From contig CALHAO010000326.1 of assembly GCA_937931765.1 (NCBI GenBank), forward strand, positions 1 to 15,136: a stretch of 15,136 nucleotides of DNA. Reading direction: 5' to 3'. A program made the position numbers and the translations under genes. This DNA comes from an uncultured Thiotrichaceae bacterium (lineage in GTDB: Bacteria; Pseudomonadota; Gammaproteobacteria; Thiotrichales; Thiotrichaceae). How positions within the stretch are numbered: position 1 is the stretch's first letter; each line of letters opens with the position of its first letter. The notes under the pieces were generated by a model that saw only the letters and a list, made by a program, of their open reading frames with translations, did not search any database and had not been told where the DNA came from. Of this stretch, positions 7,504 through 15,136 are shown one piece after another.

Positions 7504-7539
7504 TTGCTTACTGAAAACATCTACCATGCTGCTGTGTTA

Positions 7540-8778
7540 CTAAAAATTCCCGTTAAACCAGTTTTTCAAACGTTGCCACCAACTCTCTGAATCAACATGA
7601 GTACTAAACGTTCTGGTTTCACCGTATGCCTGCTGCGCTAATCCGTACAGCAAGAGACCTACCCCTGTGGAATGGATAGGGTCTTGTACTTCGCCACGCA
7701 GCCCTCCAATGCCACGCGGCATACCAATTCGAACCGGCATATGGAACACCTCCTCTGCCAGATCGACCACGCCATGCATTTTTGAGGTGCCACCGGTCAG
7801 TACAATGCCTGCCCCGATACGCTCCTCATAACCACTTCGGCGTAATTCCTGTAGCACCAGTGAAAACAACTCCTCATAACGAGGCTCGATCACTGATGCC
7901 AGTGTCTGGGTAGAGAGACTACGCGCTTCACGTTCTCCTACTCCAGGCACTTCTACAAACTCTTCTTCTTCAACCAATTGCCGCAATGCTGACCCAAAAC
8001 CCACCTTGATTTTTTCAGCATGCGGGGTGGGTGTCCTGACTGCGACAGCAATATCATTCGTTACCTGGTCACCTGCAATCGGGATCACAGCAGTGTGGTG
8101 AATCGAGCCATTCAGAAAGACGGCAATATCACTGGTGCCACCACCAATATCAACCAAACAAACGCCTAGCTCTTTTTCATCTTCTTCTAACACTGCATAA
8201 CTGGAAGCTACCTGCTCCAGAATAATATCCTCAACCCGCAAGCCACAACGCTCAACACACTTGACAATATTCTGTGCGGCGCTGTGCGCGGCGGTGACCA
8301 GATGTACCCGGGCTTCTAAGCGCACGCCGGACATGCCGATCGGTTCACGAATACCTTCCTGCTGATCAATGACATATTCCTGAGGCAGAACATGCAAAAT
8401 CCGCTGATCCGCTGGGATAGCTACTGCCCGCGCTGCATCCATCACCCGATCAACATCAAAAGAAGTGACTTCCTTGTCTTTGATCGCCACAATTCCATGT
8501 GAATTTAAACTGCGCACGTGGCTACCGGCGATTCCGACATAAACAGAATCGATCTGCATGCCGGACATTAATTCAGCTTCTTCTACAGCCCGCTGGATCG
8601 ATTGAATGGTCGATTCAATATTAACGACCACACCCTTTTTCAAACCACGGGACGGGTAAGAACCAATACCAATTACTTCAAGTTTACCTTCGTCGGTAAT
8701 ACTACCCACTAAAGCAACTACCTTTGAAGTACCTATATCCAACGCAACAATCGTATCCTGCTCAACTTTTTTCGACAT
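7540..8778 (-). CDS. ftsA: FtsA, actin-like divisome protein
   Basis: FtsA tethers FtsZ filaments to the inner membrane and recruits later division proteins. The protein has 412 residues (E. coli 420). Actin-family ATP motifs are present: phosphate 1 in VALDIGTSKV (11-20), phosphate 2 in LVDIGGGTSDIAVF (208-221), and the adenosine motif GIVLTGGTSKM (324-334). The C-terminus, SWWQRLKNWFNGNF, is the amphipathic membrane-targeting helix. The ATG is 3 nt after the ftsQ stop, and its ribosome binding site GGGAG (8786-8790) lies inside the end of ftsQ, so translation is coupled. Nothing is missing. Confidence 0.98.
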   Translation of the reverse strand: MSKKVEQDTIVALDIGTSKVVALVGSITDEGKLEVIGIGSYPSRGLKKGVVVNIESTIQSIQRAVEEAELMSGMQIDSVYVGIAGSHVRSLNSHGIVAIKDKEVTSFDVDRVMDAARAVAIPADQRILHVLPQEYVIDQQEGIREPIGMSGVRLEARVHLVTAAHSAAQNIVKCVERCGLRVEDIILEQVASSYAVLEEDEKELGVCLVDIGGGTSDIAVFLNGSIHHTAVIPIAGDQVTNDIAVAVRTPTPHAEKIKVGFGSALRQLVEEEEFVEVPGVGEREARSLSTQTLASVIEPRYEELFSLVLQELRRSGYEERIGAGIVLTGGTSKMHGVVDLAEEVFHMPVRIGMPRGIGGLRGEVQDPIHSTGVGLLLYGLAQQAYGETRTFSTHVDSESWWQRLKNWFNGNF

Positions 8779-8781
8779 AAA

Positions 8782-9717
8782 TTAACTCCCGAGCCGCTCC
8801 GGCATCATTATCCCCAGAGATCCTACAGCCCCGGCATGACCGGAACCCTGCTTCCATTCAACTGCAAAACCATTGGTATACCGCAGATCAACCCGGCGAA
8901 TATCTTCAAACTTCGCACGTAACTCCTGCATGTAACCCACCCTGAAGCGCTTTACACGCTTCTCTTGCTCCTTACGACCCAAGATAATTTCCTGCCCCTG
9001 ACGAAATTTCATCTGCCACGAACCACTTTCATCTTCAGTCAGCTCAACAATTTCCAAACCCAGCCCATCGAGCATTTGCATCAATTCAACATAACGTTCA
9101 GCCATTTCACGCCCTTTCTCAACCGGACTAAAAATGGTCGGGAAAACTCCTGCCTTAGCAGGCAATTCCCCTTCAAAAATCTCACCAAACTGGTTTAACA
9201 AATGTTTCTGCCCCCAAAAAGCAACCGGAAACTGCTCTTCCAGATTGACAATCAACTGCTCCGGCCAGACCTTATGCAAGCTGACTGAACGCACCCACGG
9301 CTGGGCTTCAAGCTCCTGCTCTAGTGTATCAGCATCCAATAAATACAAATTAGTGGCAATGTAAGGTTCAATTAATGCATCCAGCTCTGTCTGTGTCAGG
9401 TGATTCAAATCACCTTTCCACACAACTTTTTCAATTGGCAAGTTTTCCGGGCTATTCAACCAGGTGCTCAACCACATGCCACCACCCAACAAAACCAGAA
9501 ATACCGCCACCACTGACAAGGCATTCAGAACCCGTGGCGTAAGCGTGACGGACGGCCAAGTTGGCTTTTTCCGCTGCGACCGGACAGCAACATGCTGTTG
9601 TCGCCGGGCAACAGGGGCTTTCTTGCGAACAGGTGGCTTTTTCCGCACAGCGGCTTTTGGTGCTGGTCGCTTCACCGGCTTCACACCCTGCTTTTGGCCC
9701 CGTGCCCTTGTCACCAT
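8782..9717 (-). CDS. ftsQ: FtsQ, bitopic divisome protein
   Basis: FtsQ forms a complex with FtsB and FtsL and links early divisome assembly to septal wall synthesis. The protein has 311 residues, longer than E. coli FtsQ (276). One membrane segment (about 64-86) separates the cytoplasmic N-terminus from the periplasm. The POTRA domain begins at LPIEKVVWKG (93-102) and runs to about 162, followed by the beta domain. The extra length is partly in the N-terminus: residues 1-53 have 19 Lys/Arg and no Asp/Glu, with a Pro/Ala/Lys-rich repeat such as VRKKPPVRKKAPV. The ATG overlaps the ddlB stop by one base (TAATG), with GGAGA at 9728-9732 as ribosome binding site. Confidence 0.96.
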   Translation of the reverse strand: MVTRARGQKQGVKPVKRPAPKAAVRKKPPVRKKAPVARRQQHVAVRSQRKKPTWPSVTLTPRVLNALSVVAVFLVLLGGGMWLSTWLNSPENLPIEKVVWKGDLNHLTQTELDALIEPYIATNLYLLDADTLEQELEAQPWVRSVSLHKVWPEQLIVNLEEQFPVAFWGQKHLLNQFGEIFEGELPAKAGVFPTIFSPVEKGREMAERYVELMQMLDGLGLEIVELTEDESGSWQMKFRQGQEIILGRKEQEKRVKRFRVGYMQELRAKFEDIRRVDLRYTNGFAVEWKQGSGHAGAVGSLGIMMPERLGS

Positions 9718-10631
9718 TACAATGTCGTCTCCAGAATTCGCACCACTAACTGGCTAAAATTATAACCCACCTGTTTGGCCGCCTTTGGCACCAAACTATG
9801 GTCAGTCATTCCAGGATTAGTATTCACTTCGATTAACCAATTGCGGCCATCTTCACCCTGCATCAGATCAACACGCCCCCAACCTTCACAATCCAATGCC
9901 GCAAATGCCTTTTGCGCTAATTGTTGTATCGCCAGTTCATTATCCGCACTCAGACCACAAGGACAGTGATATTGTGTGTTATCCGATAGGTATTTCGCTT
10001 CGTAGTCATAAATATCACCTTCCGGCTCAATACGAATGACAGGTAACGCCTCACCATCCAACATGCTGACTGTATATTCACCACCAACAATCCATTGTTC
10101 GGCCATTACCACCGGATCAGACTTTACCGCTAGCTCAAATGCTGGTTTTAACTGCTCTGCCCGAGTCACTTTACTAATACCAACACTGGAGCCTTCACGT
10201 ACCGGCTTCACTGCCAACGGTAACCCCAGTTCGGCAACTATTGCATCAAAATCAGTCTCTTCGGTTAAAATCCGGTGCTCAGGTGTAGGTAAACCCGCTC
10301 CCAGCCAGACACGCTTGGTCATTAGTTTGTCCATACACAGCGCCGATGCCATCACACCACAACCGGTATATGGGATGCCGAGCAGCTCCAGAGCACCCTG
10401 AATCACACCATCTTCACCGACACGGCCATGCAGAATATTAAATACCCGGTCATAATTTCCGGCCTGCAAAACCGCAACAATATCGGCACCGACATCAATA
10501 CCATGCGCGTCAACACCCGCTTCCTGCAAGCCCCGCAGCACAGCCGCACCACTATTCAGTGATACCTCACGCTCAGCATTCAAACCACCCAGCAATACTG
10601 CCACACGGCCAAAGTGACTCATATCACTCAC
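9717..10631 (-). CDS. ddlB: DdlB, D-alanine--D-alanine ligase
   Basis: This ATP-grasp enzyme joins two D-alanines for the end of the peptidoglycan stem peptide. It has 304 residues (E. coli DdlB 306). Visible motifs are LLGGLNAEREVSLNSG (13-28, Glu20 for the first D-Ala), HGRVGEDG (68-75), EGSSVG (146-151), YDYEAKY (208-214, whose Tyr is typical of D-Ala-D-Ala rather than D-lactate ligases), and the metal site WGRVD...IEVNTNPGMT (Asp254, Glu268, Asn270). The chosen start is GTG at 10629-10631, which forms GTGA with the murC stop and has GGAGG (10638-10642) six bases upstream. An ATG three codons later (10620-10622) is possible but poorly spaced from that site. murB is absent between murC and this gene. 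Confidence 0.97.
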   Translation of the reverse strand: MSDMSHFGRVAVLLGGLNAEREVSLNSGAAVLRGLQEAGVDAHGIDVGADIVAVLQAGNYDRVFNILHGRVGEDGVIQGALELLGIPYTGCGVMASALCMDKLMTKRVWLGAGLPTPEHRILTEETDFDAIVAELGLPLAVKPVREGSSVGISKVTRAEQLKPAFELAVKSDPVVMAEQWIVGGEYTVSMLDGEALPVIRIEPEGDIYDYEAKYLSDNTQYHCPCGLSADNELAIQQLAQKAFAALDCEGWGRVDLMQGEDGRNWLIEVNTNPGMTDHSLVPKAAKQVGYNFSQLVVRILETTL

Positions 10632-12058
10632 GCCTCACCTCCATCGACAGACAACTCTTTTGGCAAACTGGCAGCCAGCGCACCCACACTACCCGCTCCC
10701 TGAGTCAGCACCACATCACCATCCTGCATAATATTACGCAGCACAGCAGGTACATCTTCCACTTCAGAAACAAAGATCGGATCGACCTTGCCACGCAAGC
10801 GAATGGCGCGCGCCAAAGCACGACCATCAGCACCGGCAATCGGCTGCTCACTAGCCGCATAAACATCCAGCAACACCAGCACATCGACTTCCGACAATAC
10901 CTGCGCAAAATCTTCAAACAAATCACGTGTCCGGGTATAACGGTGTGGCTGGAAAATCTGTACTAATCGGCGATCCGGCCATGCACTACGCGCGGCTCGT
11001 AATGTCGCGGCTATTTCAGTCGGGTGATGACCGTAATCATCGACCAATAAGGCTTTGCCTCGCCCGAAATTGACTTCACCATACAACTGAAAACGGCGAC
11101 CAATGCCTTCAAATTCCCGCAATGCTTTAGCAATTGCCTCATCACTAACATCCAGCTCAGATGCCACCGCAATCGCTGCCAGCGCGTTAAGCACATTGTG
11201 CTCACCCGGCAAATTCAGCGTCAGATCCATCGTCCGGCCATCACTAGCATATTCCAGACGGAAGTGACTTTGCGAACCGTCGTAACGAACATTGGTCGCC
11301 CGAATATCGGCAGGCTGCTCAATACCGTAAGTAATCACGGGACGATTAACATCATCAAGAATCGAGCGGATATGCTCATCATCGACACACAGCACAGCCA
11401 AACCATAAAACGGCAGGTTATGCAGAAACTCGACAAAAGTAGCTTTCAACTTATTAAAATCACCGTCATAAGTCGACAAATGATCCGCATCAATATTAGT
11501 CACCACCGCCAGCATTGGCTGCAAATGCAGGAAGGAAGCATCACTTTCATCCGCCTCTGCGACCAGATACTCACCTTCACCCAATTTAGAGTTACGTGCA
11601 GAGCTAATCAGCTTGCCACCAATGACATAAGTCGGATCTAAACCACCTTCAACTAATAGACTAGTCGTTAAACTAGTAGTTGTCGTCTTACCATGTGTAC
11701 CGGCCACTGCAATACCATGACGGAAGCGCATCAGCTCAGCCAGCATTTCAGCACGTTTAATAATCGGAATACGCTGTTCGCGAGCCGCCTGAATTTCGGG
11801 GTTGGTGGCATCAATAGCTGTAGAAACTACAATGACATCCGCACCAGCAACCTGCTCTGCAGTATGACCTTTAAATACCGTTACACCCTGCTCCTGCAAC
11901 CGACGGGTCATAGCACTCTCAGTAAGATCAGAACCCGTCACGGTATAACCTAAATTGGCCACCACTTCAGCAATACCACCCATACCGGCACCACCAATAC
12001 CAATAAAGTGCAGCTGTTTAATGCGCTTGCGGGCTAAAAGATCGCTTCCTGCTTTCAT
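10628..12058 (-). CDS. murC: MurC, UDP-N-acetylmuramate--L-alanine ligase
   Basis: MurC adds L-alanine to UDP-MurNAc, the first amino acid of the stem peptide. It has 476 residues (E. coli 491). The N-terminal nucleotide-binding loop FIGIGGAGMGGIAE is at 18-31. The ATP loop GTHGKTTTTS is at 120-129, EADESDASF at 168-176 and NIDADHL at 188-194. The C-terminal domain begins near PGEHNVLNALAA (284-295) and includes DDYGHHPTEI (340-349) and FQPHRYTRT (369-377). The ATG overlaps the murG stop as ATGA, with GGAGA at 12071-12075 upstream. The stop overlaps the ddlB start as GTGA. Confidence 0.98.
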   Translation of the reverse strand: MKAGSDLLARKRIKQLHFIGIGGAGMGGIAEVVANLGYTVTGSDLTESAMTRRLQEQGVTVFKGHTAEQVAGADVIVVSTAIDATNPEIQAAREQRIPIIKRAEMLAELMRFRHGIAVAGTHGKTTTTSLTTSLLVEGGLDPTYVIGGKLISSARNSKLGEGEYLVAEADESDASFLHLQPMLAVVTNIDADHLSTYDGDFNKLKATFVEFLHNLPFYGLAVLCVDDEHIRSILDDVNRPVITYGIEQPADIRATNVRYDGSQSHFRLEYASDGRTMDLTLNLPGEHNVLNALAAIAVASELDVSDEAIAKALREFEGIGRRFQLYGEVNFGRGKALLVDDYGHHPTEIAATLRAARSAWPDRRLVQIFQPHRYTRTRDLFEDFAQVLSEVDVLVLLDVYAASEQPIAGADGRALARAIRLRGKVDPIFVSEVEDVPAVLRNIMQDGDVVLTQGAGSVGALAASLPKELSVDGGEA

Positions 12059-13170
12059 AGTTGTTTTTGTTCTCCGTTAAAATCGTAACCTGCATACGCT
12101 GCACAGATAGCAGCCACCTGCATCGTCGCATAAGGCTTAGCCAGCTTGCGGGCCGTTATACCCATTTTCATTAACTGTCCACGATCAGCACATAAATCTT
12201 TAAGCATCGACGCCAGTTTTTCCGGACTCAGATCACGCTGCTGAATCAACTGTGCCGCACCGTTATCGGCCAGATAAGCACCATTCGCGGTCTGATGATC
12301 ATCAACTGCATGCGGATAAGGCACCAGGATGGAAGCCACACCAGCAGCCGCGACTTCCGCCACGGTTAATGCACCGGAGCGGCATATAATTAAATCGGCC
12401 CATCCATAGGCCTCAGCCATATCCACTATGAAAGCGGTAACATCAGCATCGACAGCTGACTCTGTATATTGTTTTTTTGCGGCATCAATGTTGCGGGCAC
12501 CCGCCTGATGCCGAATCACCGGGCATTCACTTTCCGGCAACATCGCCAAAGCTTTCGGCACCATCTCATTTAATGCCGCAGCGCCTAAACTGCCACCAAT
12601 GACTAGCACATGTACCGGCTCGTCATCACGATCAGACAGCCGCTCAATCGGTGTCGGCAATTCAGCAATATCCATACGCACAGGATTACCGGTAGCCTGC
12701 ACCTTCTTACTTGGAGTAAACGTACCCGGAAAACCTTCCAACACACGGCGACTAAATCTGGCCAACAACTTATTGGTTAAACCCGGCACAGCATTTTGCT
12801 CATGAATAATAACTGGCTTACCCATTAGTGCTGCAACCAGACCGCCTGGGCCAGCAACAAACCCACCCATACCCAGTACAGCGGCGGGCTTATGTTTCAA
12901 CATAATCTGGATTGACTGGAATAAAGCCATAGTCAATTTAAACGGCGCTTGTAGCAGTGTTTTCCAACCTTTACCACGTAAGCCAGTCACCGTTAGCCAA
13001 GCCATTTCAATACCAGCTTCAGGAATTACCTTAGCTTCCAAACCAGCATGCGTACCCATCCAGATCACCGGAATATCCTGAGCAATCAAAGCGCGCGCCA
13101 CCGCCAGCCCCGGATAAACATGCCCACCCGTACCACCTGCTGTAATAAGAATTGGCCGTTTAGCTTGCAT
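12055..13170 (-). CDS. murG: MurG, lipid II synthase (GlcNAc transferase)
   Basis: MurG transfers GlcNAc from UDP-GlcNAc to lipid I, making lipid II on the inner face of the cytoplasmic membrane. It has 371 residues (E. coli 355). The GT-B fold signatures are present: AGGTGGHVYPGLAVA (11-25) as the first G loop, GMGGFVAGPG (100-109), HEQNAVPGLTNKLLA (123-137), GGSLGA (192-197), RHQAG (220-224), and the donor site SGALTVAE (265-272) with PYPHAVDDHQTANG (284-297). The ATG lies inside the end of ftsW (11-nt overlap) behind a purine-rich GGGGGTGG, so translation is coupled. Confidence 0.98.
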   Translation of the reverse strand: MQAKRPILITAGGTGGHVYPGLAVARALIAQDIPVIWMGTHAGLEAKVIPEAGIEMAWLTVTGLRGKGWKTLLQAPFKLTMALFQSIQIMLKHKPAAVLGMGGFVAGPGGLVAALMGKPVIIHEQNAVPGLTNKLLARFSRRVLEGFPGTFTPSKKVQATGNPVRMDIAELPTPIERLSDRDDEPVHVLVIGGSLGAAALNEMVPKALAMLPESECPVIRHQAGARNIDAAKKQYTESAVDADVTAFIVDMAEAYGWADLIICRSGALTVAEVAAAGVASILVPYPHAVDDHQTANGAYLADNGAAQLIQQRDLSPEKLASMLKDLCADRGQLMKMGITARKLAKPYATMQVAAICAAYAGYDFNGEQKQL

Positions 13171-14380
13171 TAGCTGCCACCCCCTTCTTTACTGTAGCCG
13201 CAGGTTTACGCCGCCTGGTCTTTTTCTGCGTGGTACCAAACAGACTGATCTGCGTATCACGGTGTACACGCATCAATAGGGCCATCGACATCAGCGTCAC
13301 CAGCAAACTACTGCCACCATAACTGATCAGCGGCAAGGTCAAGCCTTTAGGCGGTAGCACGGCCAGATTTACACCCACATGCAGAATCACCTGAAATCCC
13401 AACCAAAAACCGATACCGTAAGCGAGGTAGGCACCGAAGTGCTGCCCTTGTTTATCGGCCTGAAAGCCAATGGCAAAAGCGCGATAAACCAGCCAGCCAA
13501 ACAAAGCCAACACCACCAACATGCCAATAAAACCGAATTCTTCAGCCAGCACTGCAAAAATAAAATCATTATGCGCTTCCGGCAGATAAAACAACTTCTG
13601 CACACCCGCACCCAAACCGTTACCAAACCAGCCACCATCACCAATCGACATTAGTGCATGTACCATCTGGTAACCTTTGCCGCTCTCAAAAGCCCATGGG
13701 TTCAGATAAGCCTCAATCCGTGCGCCGCGATAACCCATCATTGCCAACGGGATCATCACCACCACTGCACCGACGAACAAAATCACCAGCCGTTTCATCG
13801 GCACGCCACCCAAAAACAACATGGCCAGACCAACGGTGATAATAATCACGGTCGAGCCAAAATCCGGCTCCAGCAATAACAAACCACCCGTCAAACCCAA
13901 TACAAACAAGGGAATAATTAATGGCTGATAGGAGGGAGACTCCGACAGATTTTTGCCATGACGCACCAGATAACCTGCCAGATACATAATCATGATCAGC
14001 TTCACCAGCTCAGATACCTGAATGGCTATAGGCCCCAGACTCAACCAACGGCGACTACCCTTTACTTCGGTACCGACACCGGGAATCAGCACTAACACCA
14101 GCAGCAGTAACACTACCGGCAATAACTTCACACCTAAGCTCTGCCAGAAATTCACTTTAATCTGATAGATACCCAGCGCCAGCAGCGAACCCAAACCAAC
14201 AAATACCACCTGCCGGTATAAATAATGGAATGCATCACCGTATTGACGCTCAGCAACCCAAAGTGACGCAGAACCCAACATAACAATGCCAATACCAATC
14301 AGTGCCAACAGCGCCAGTAATAAATCGCGATCAACATAGCGTGACCAGTTAATCGATTCGAAGTCACGGACGATTCTCAT
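13160..14380 (-). CDS. ftsW: FtsW, septal peptidoglycan glycosyltransferase (SEDS family)
   Basis: FtsW polymerises lipid II at the septum together with its partner FtsI. It has 406 residues (E. coli 414), with about ten hydrophobic segments between residues 20 and 372. SEDS motifs are visible: EPDFGST (171-177), the large extracellular loop with GNGLGAGVQKLFYLPEAHNDFI (in two parts, 253-260 and 261-274) including the invariant Asp272 expected to be catalytic, and LISYGGSSLL (351-360). The C-terminus is short, cytoplasmic and basic (KKTRRRK). The start overlaps the murD stop as ATGA, with AGGGAG eight bases upstream inside murD. The partner gene ftsI is outside the window. Confidence 0.98.
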   Translation of the reverse strand: MRIVRDFESINWSRYVDRDLLLALLALIGIGIVMLGSASLWVAERQYGDAFHYLYRQVVFVGLGSLLALGIYQIKVNFWQSLGVKLLPVVLLLLVLVLIPGVGTEVKGSRRWLSLGPIAIQVSELVKLIMIMYLAGYLVRHGKNLSESPSYQPLIIPLFVLGLTGGLLLLEPDFGSTVIIITVGLAMLFLGGVPMKRLVILFVGAVVVMIPLAMMGYRGARIEAYLNPWAFESGKGYQMVHALMSIGDGGWFGNGLGAGVQKLFYLPEAHNDFIFAVLAEEFGFIGMLVVLALFGWLVYRAFAIGFQADKQGQHFGAYLAYGIGFWLGFQVILHVGVNLAVLPPKGLTLPLISYGGSSLLVTLMSMALLMRVHRDTQISLFGTTQKKTRRRKPAATVKKGVAANAS

Positions 14381-15136
14381 ACCGACAACTCCCTGACTGC
14401 TTCAGCGAACACATCGCCACGCTGCATATAATTTGCGAACATATCGAAACTGGCACAAGCAGGAGAAAGCAAAACATTATCACCGGCCTGCGCCAAATCA
14501 GCTGAAAAGCTGACCGCTTCCTGCATTGAGCCTGCATTCACAACCGACACGTTTTCCGGCATCACCTCAGCAATCAGGCCAGCATCTTCACCTATCAGCA
14601 CCACCGCCCGGGCATGATCAGCCACAACCGTTGTCAATGGTGAGAAATCCGCACCTTTGCCCATGCCACCAGCAATCAACACGGTTTTTCCGGGTAAGCC
14701 CTGCAATGCAGCTACCGTAGCACCAACATTGGTACCCTTAGAATCATTAAACCAGTTAACACCAGCACGTTCACGCACCCACTCAGTGCGATACGGCAAA
14801 CCATTAAATTCACGAATGGCGGCCAGCATAGCGACCTCAGGAATACCTGCAGGTTCGCCCAAAGCCAGCGCTGCCAAAGCATTCAGCGCATTGTGCTCAC
14901 CGGGCAAACGCATTTCATCAATGGCCATCAGACAATGTGAACCTTTAGCAAAATAGCGCTGACCTGCCTGCTCCAGAATGCCGAACTGCCCTTCAGCAGG
15001 CACATCTGCCCCGAAGGTAGTTACTGCACCACCAAAGTCATCAGAATCAGCCATTTGCATAACGACCGCATCTTCCCGGTTAAGTACAGGATTCGCACAG
15101 TTCCGGAAAATACCAGCTTTTGACTCTGCATAAGCC
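14377..15136 (-). CDS. murD: MurD, UDP-MurNAc-L-alanine--D-glutamate ligase, C-terminal part
   Basis: The last 252 codons of murD are present; the gene enters from the right edge, so its start and ATP-binding P-loop are outside the window. MurD adds D-glutamate to UDP-MurNAc-L-Ala. Diagnostic motifs are LPGEHNALNALAAL, FNDSKGTNVGATVAAL, GGMGKGADFSPL and SPACASFDMFANYMQRG, in the order expected for the central and C-terminal ligase domains. The frame stays open to the window edge (15135), so no internal Met should be taken as the start. Its TGA overlaps the ftsW ATG. Its place before ftsW is the standard dcw order. Confidence 0.97.
   Translation of the reverse strand, partial: AYAESKAGIFRNCANPVLNREDAVVMQMADSDDFGGAVTTFGADVPAEGQFGILEQAGQRYFAKGSHCLMAIDEMRLPGEHNALNALAALALGEPAGIPEVAMLAAIREFNGLPYRTEWVRERAGVNWFNDSKGTNVGATVAALQGLPGKTVLIAGGMGKGADFSPLTTVVADHARAVVLIGEDAGLIAEVMPENVSVVNAGSMQEAVSFSADLAQAGDNVLLSPACASFDMFANYMQRGDVFAEAVRELSV

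Noticed and set aside
6738..7514. A 258-codon plus-strand open frame opposite ftsZ
   Set aside because: It mirrors the ftsZ codons, has low-complexity Pro/Ser/Ala content, no recognisable domain and no ribosome binding site. Long antisense frames opposite ftsZ-like genes arise from codon bias.
10620..10631. ATG at 10620-10622 as the ddlB start
   Set aside because: The GTG at 10629-10631 has GGAGG six bases upstream and overlaps the murC stop in the usual coupled way; the ATG would have a spacing of 15.
1..15136. Mobile elements, CRISPR arrays, tRNA genes, defence genes or horizontally acquired islands
   Set aside because: No repeats, transposase or integrase motifs, RNA genes or composition shifts were seen; coding is almost continuous with conserved core genes.

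Overview
The window holds the distal part of a gammaproteobacterial dcw (division and cell wall) cluster and the genes that usually follow it. Read in the direction of transcription (minus strand, from high to low coordinates) the order is murD (partial), ftsW, murG, murC, ddlB, ftsQ, ftsA, ftsZ and lpxC. After a gap come a membrane-anchored M23 peptidase gene, secA and argJ (partial). One small gene, a DUF721/DciA-type protein at 4633-5049, lies on the plus strand between lpxC and the M23 gene. The murC-ddlB-ftsQ-ftsA-ftsZ-lpxC order without murB, a FtsZ tail ending in LDIPAFLRNQAD, and the lpxC/DUF721/M23/secA/argJ neighbourhood all point to a gammaproteobacterium. The DNA looks moderate in GC. 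I cannot name the genus with confidence. No tRNA, rRNA, CRISPR array, insertion sequence or phage gene is visible.

Region 7540-15136 is a tightly packed assembly line. murD/ftsW and murG/murC share ATGA overlaps, murC/ddlB a GTGA overlap, and ddlB/ftsQ a TAATG overlap. ftsW and murG overlap by 11 nt, and ftsQ and ftsA are 3 nt apart. MurD, MurC and Ddl build the UDP-MurNAc-pentapeptide, MurG makes lipid II, FtsW polymerises it at the septum, and FtsQ, FtsA and FtsZ form the divisome scaffold. The packing loosens at ftsA-ftsZ (128 nt, with a small GC hairpin) and at ftsZ-lpxC (234 nt, with a long two-part hairpin and a good lpxC promoter candidate).

Region 3330-6016 contains lpxC (lipid A synthesis), the convergent dciA-like gene (probable DnaB helicase loading) and the divergently placed M23 peptidase gene. 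A 248-nt gap then leads to secA. That leader has no secM-like gene, but it has two copies of CTGGCA flanking one TGCCGG, so two mutually exclusive hairpins can be drawn just upstream of the secA ribosome binding site. Region 1-3329 holds complete secA and, overlapping its stop codon by one base, the first 204 codons of argJ.

The content is core housekeeping, and I found no new multi-gene system. The most useful leads are the secA leader, the ftsZ-lpxC hairpin, the dciA start region without a ribosome binding site, and the strongly basic FtsQ tail.
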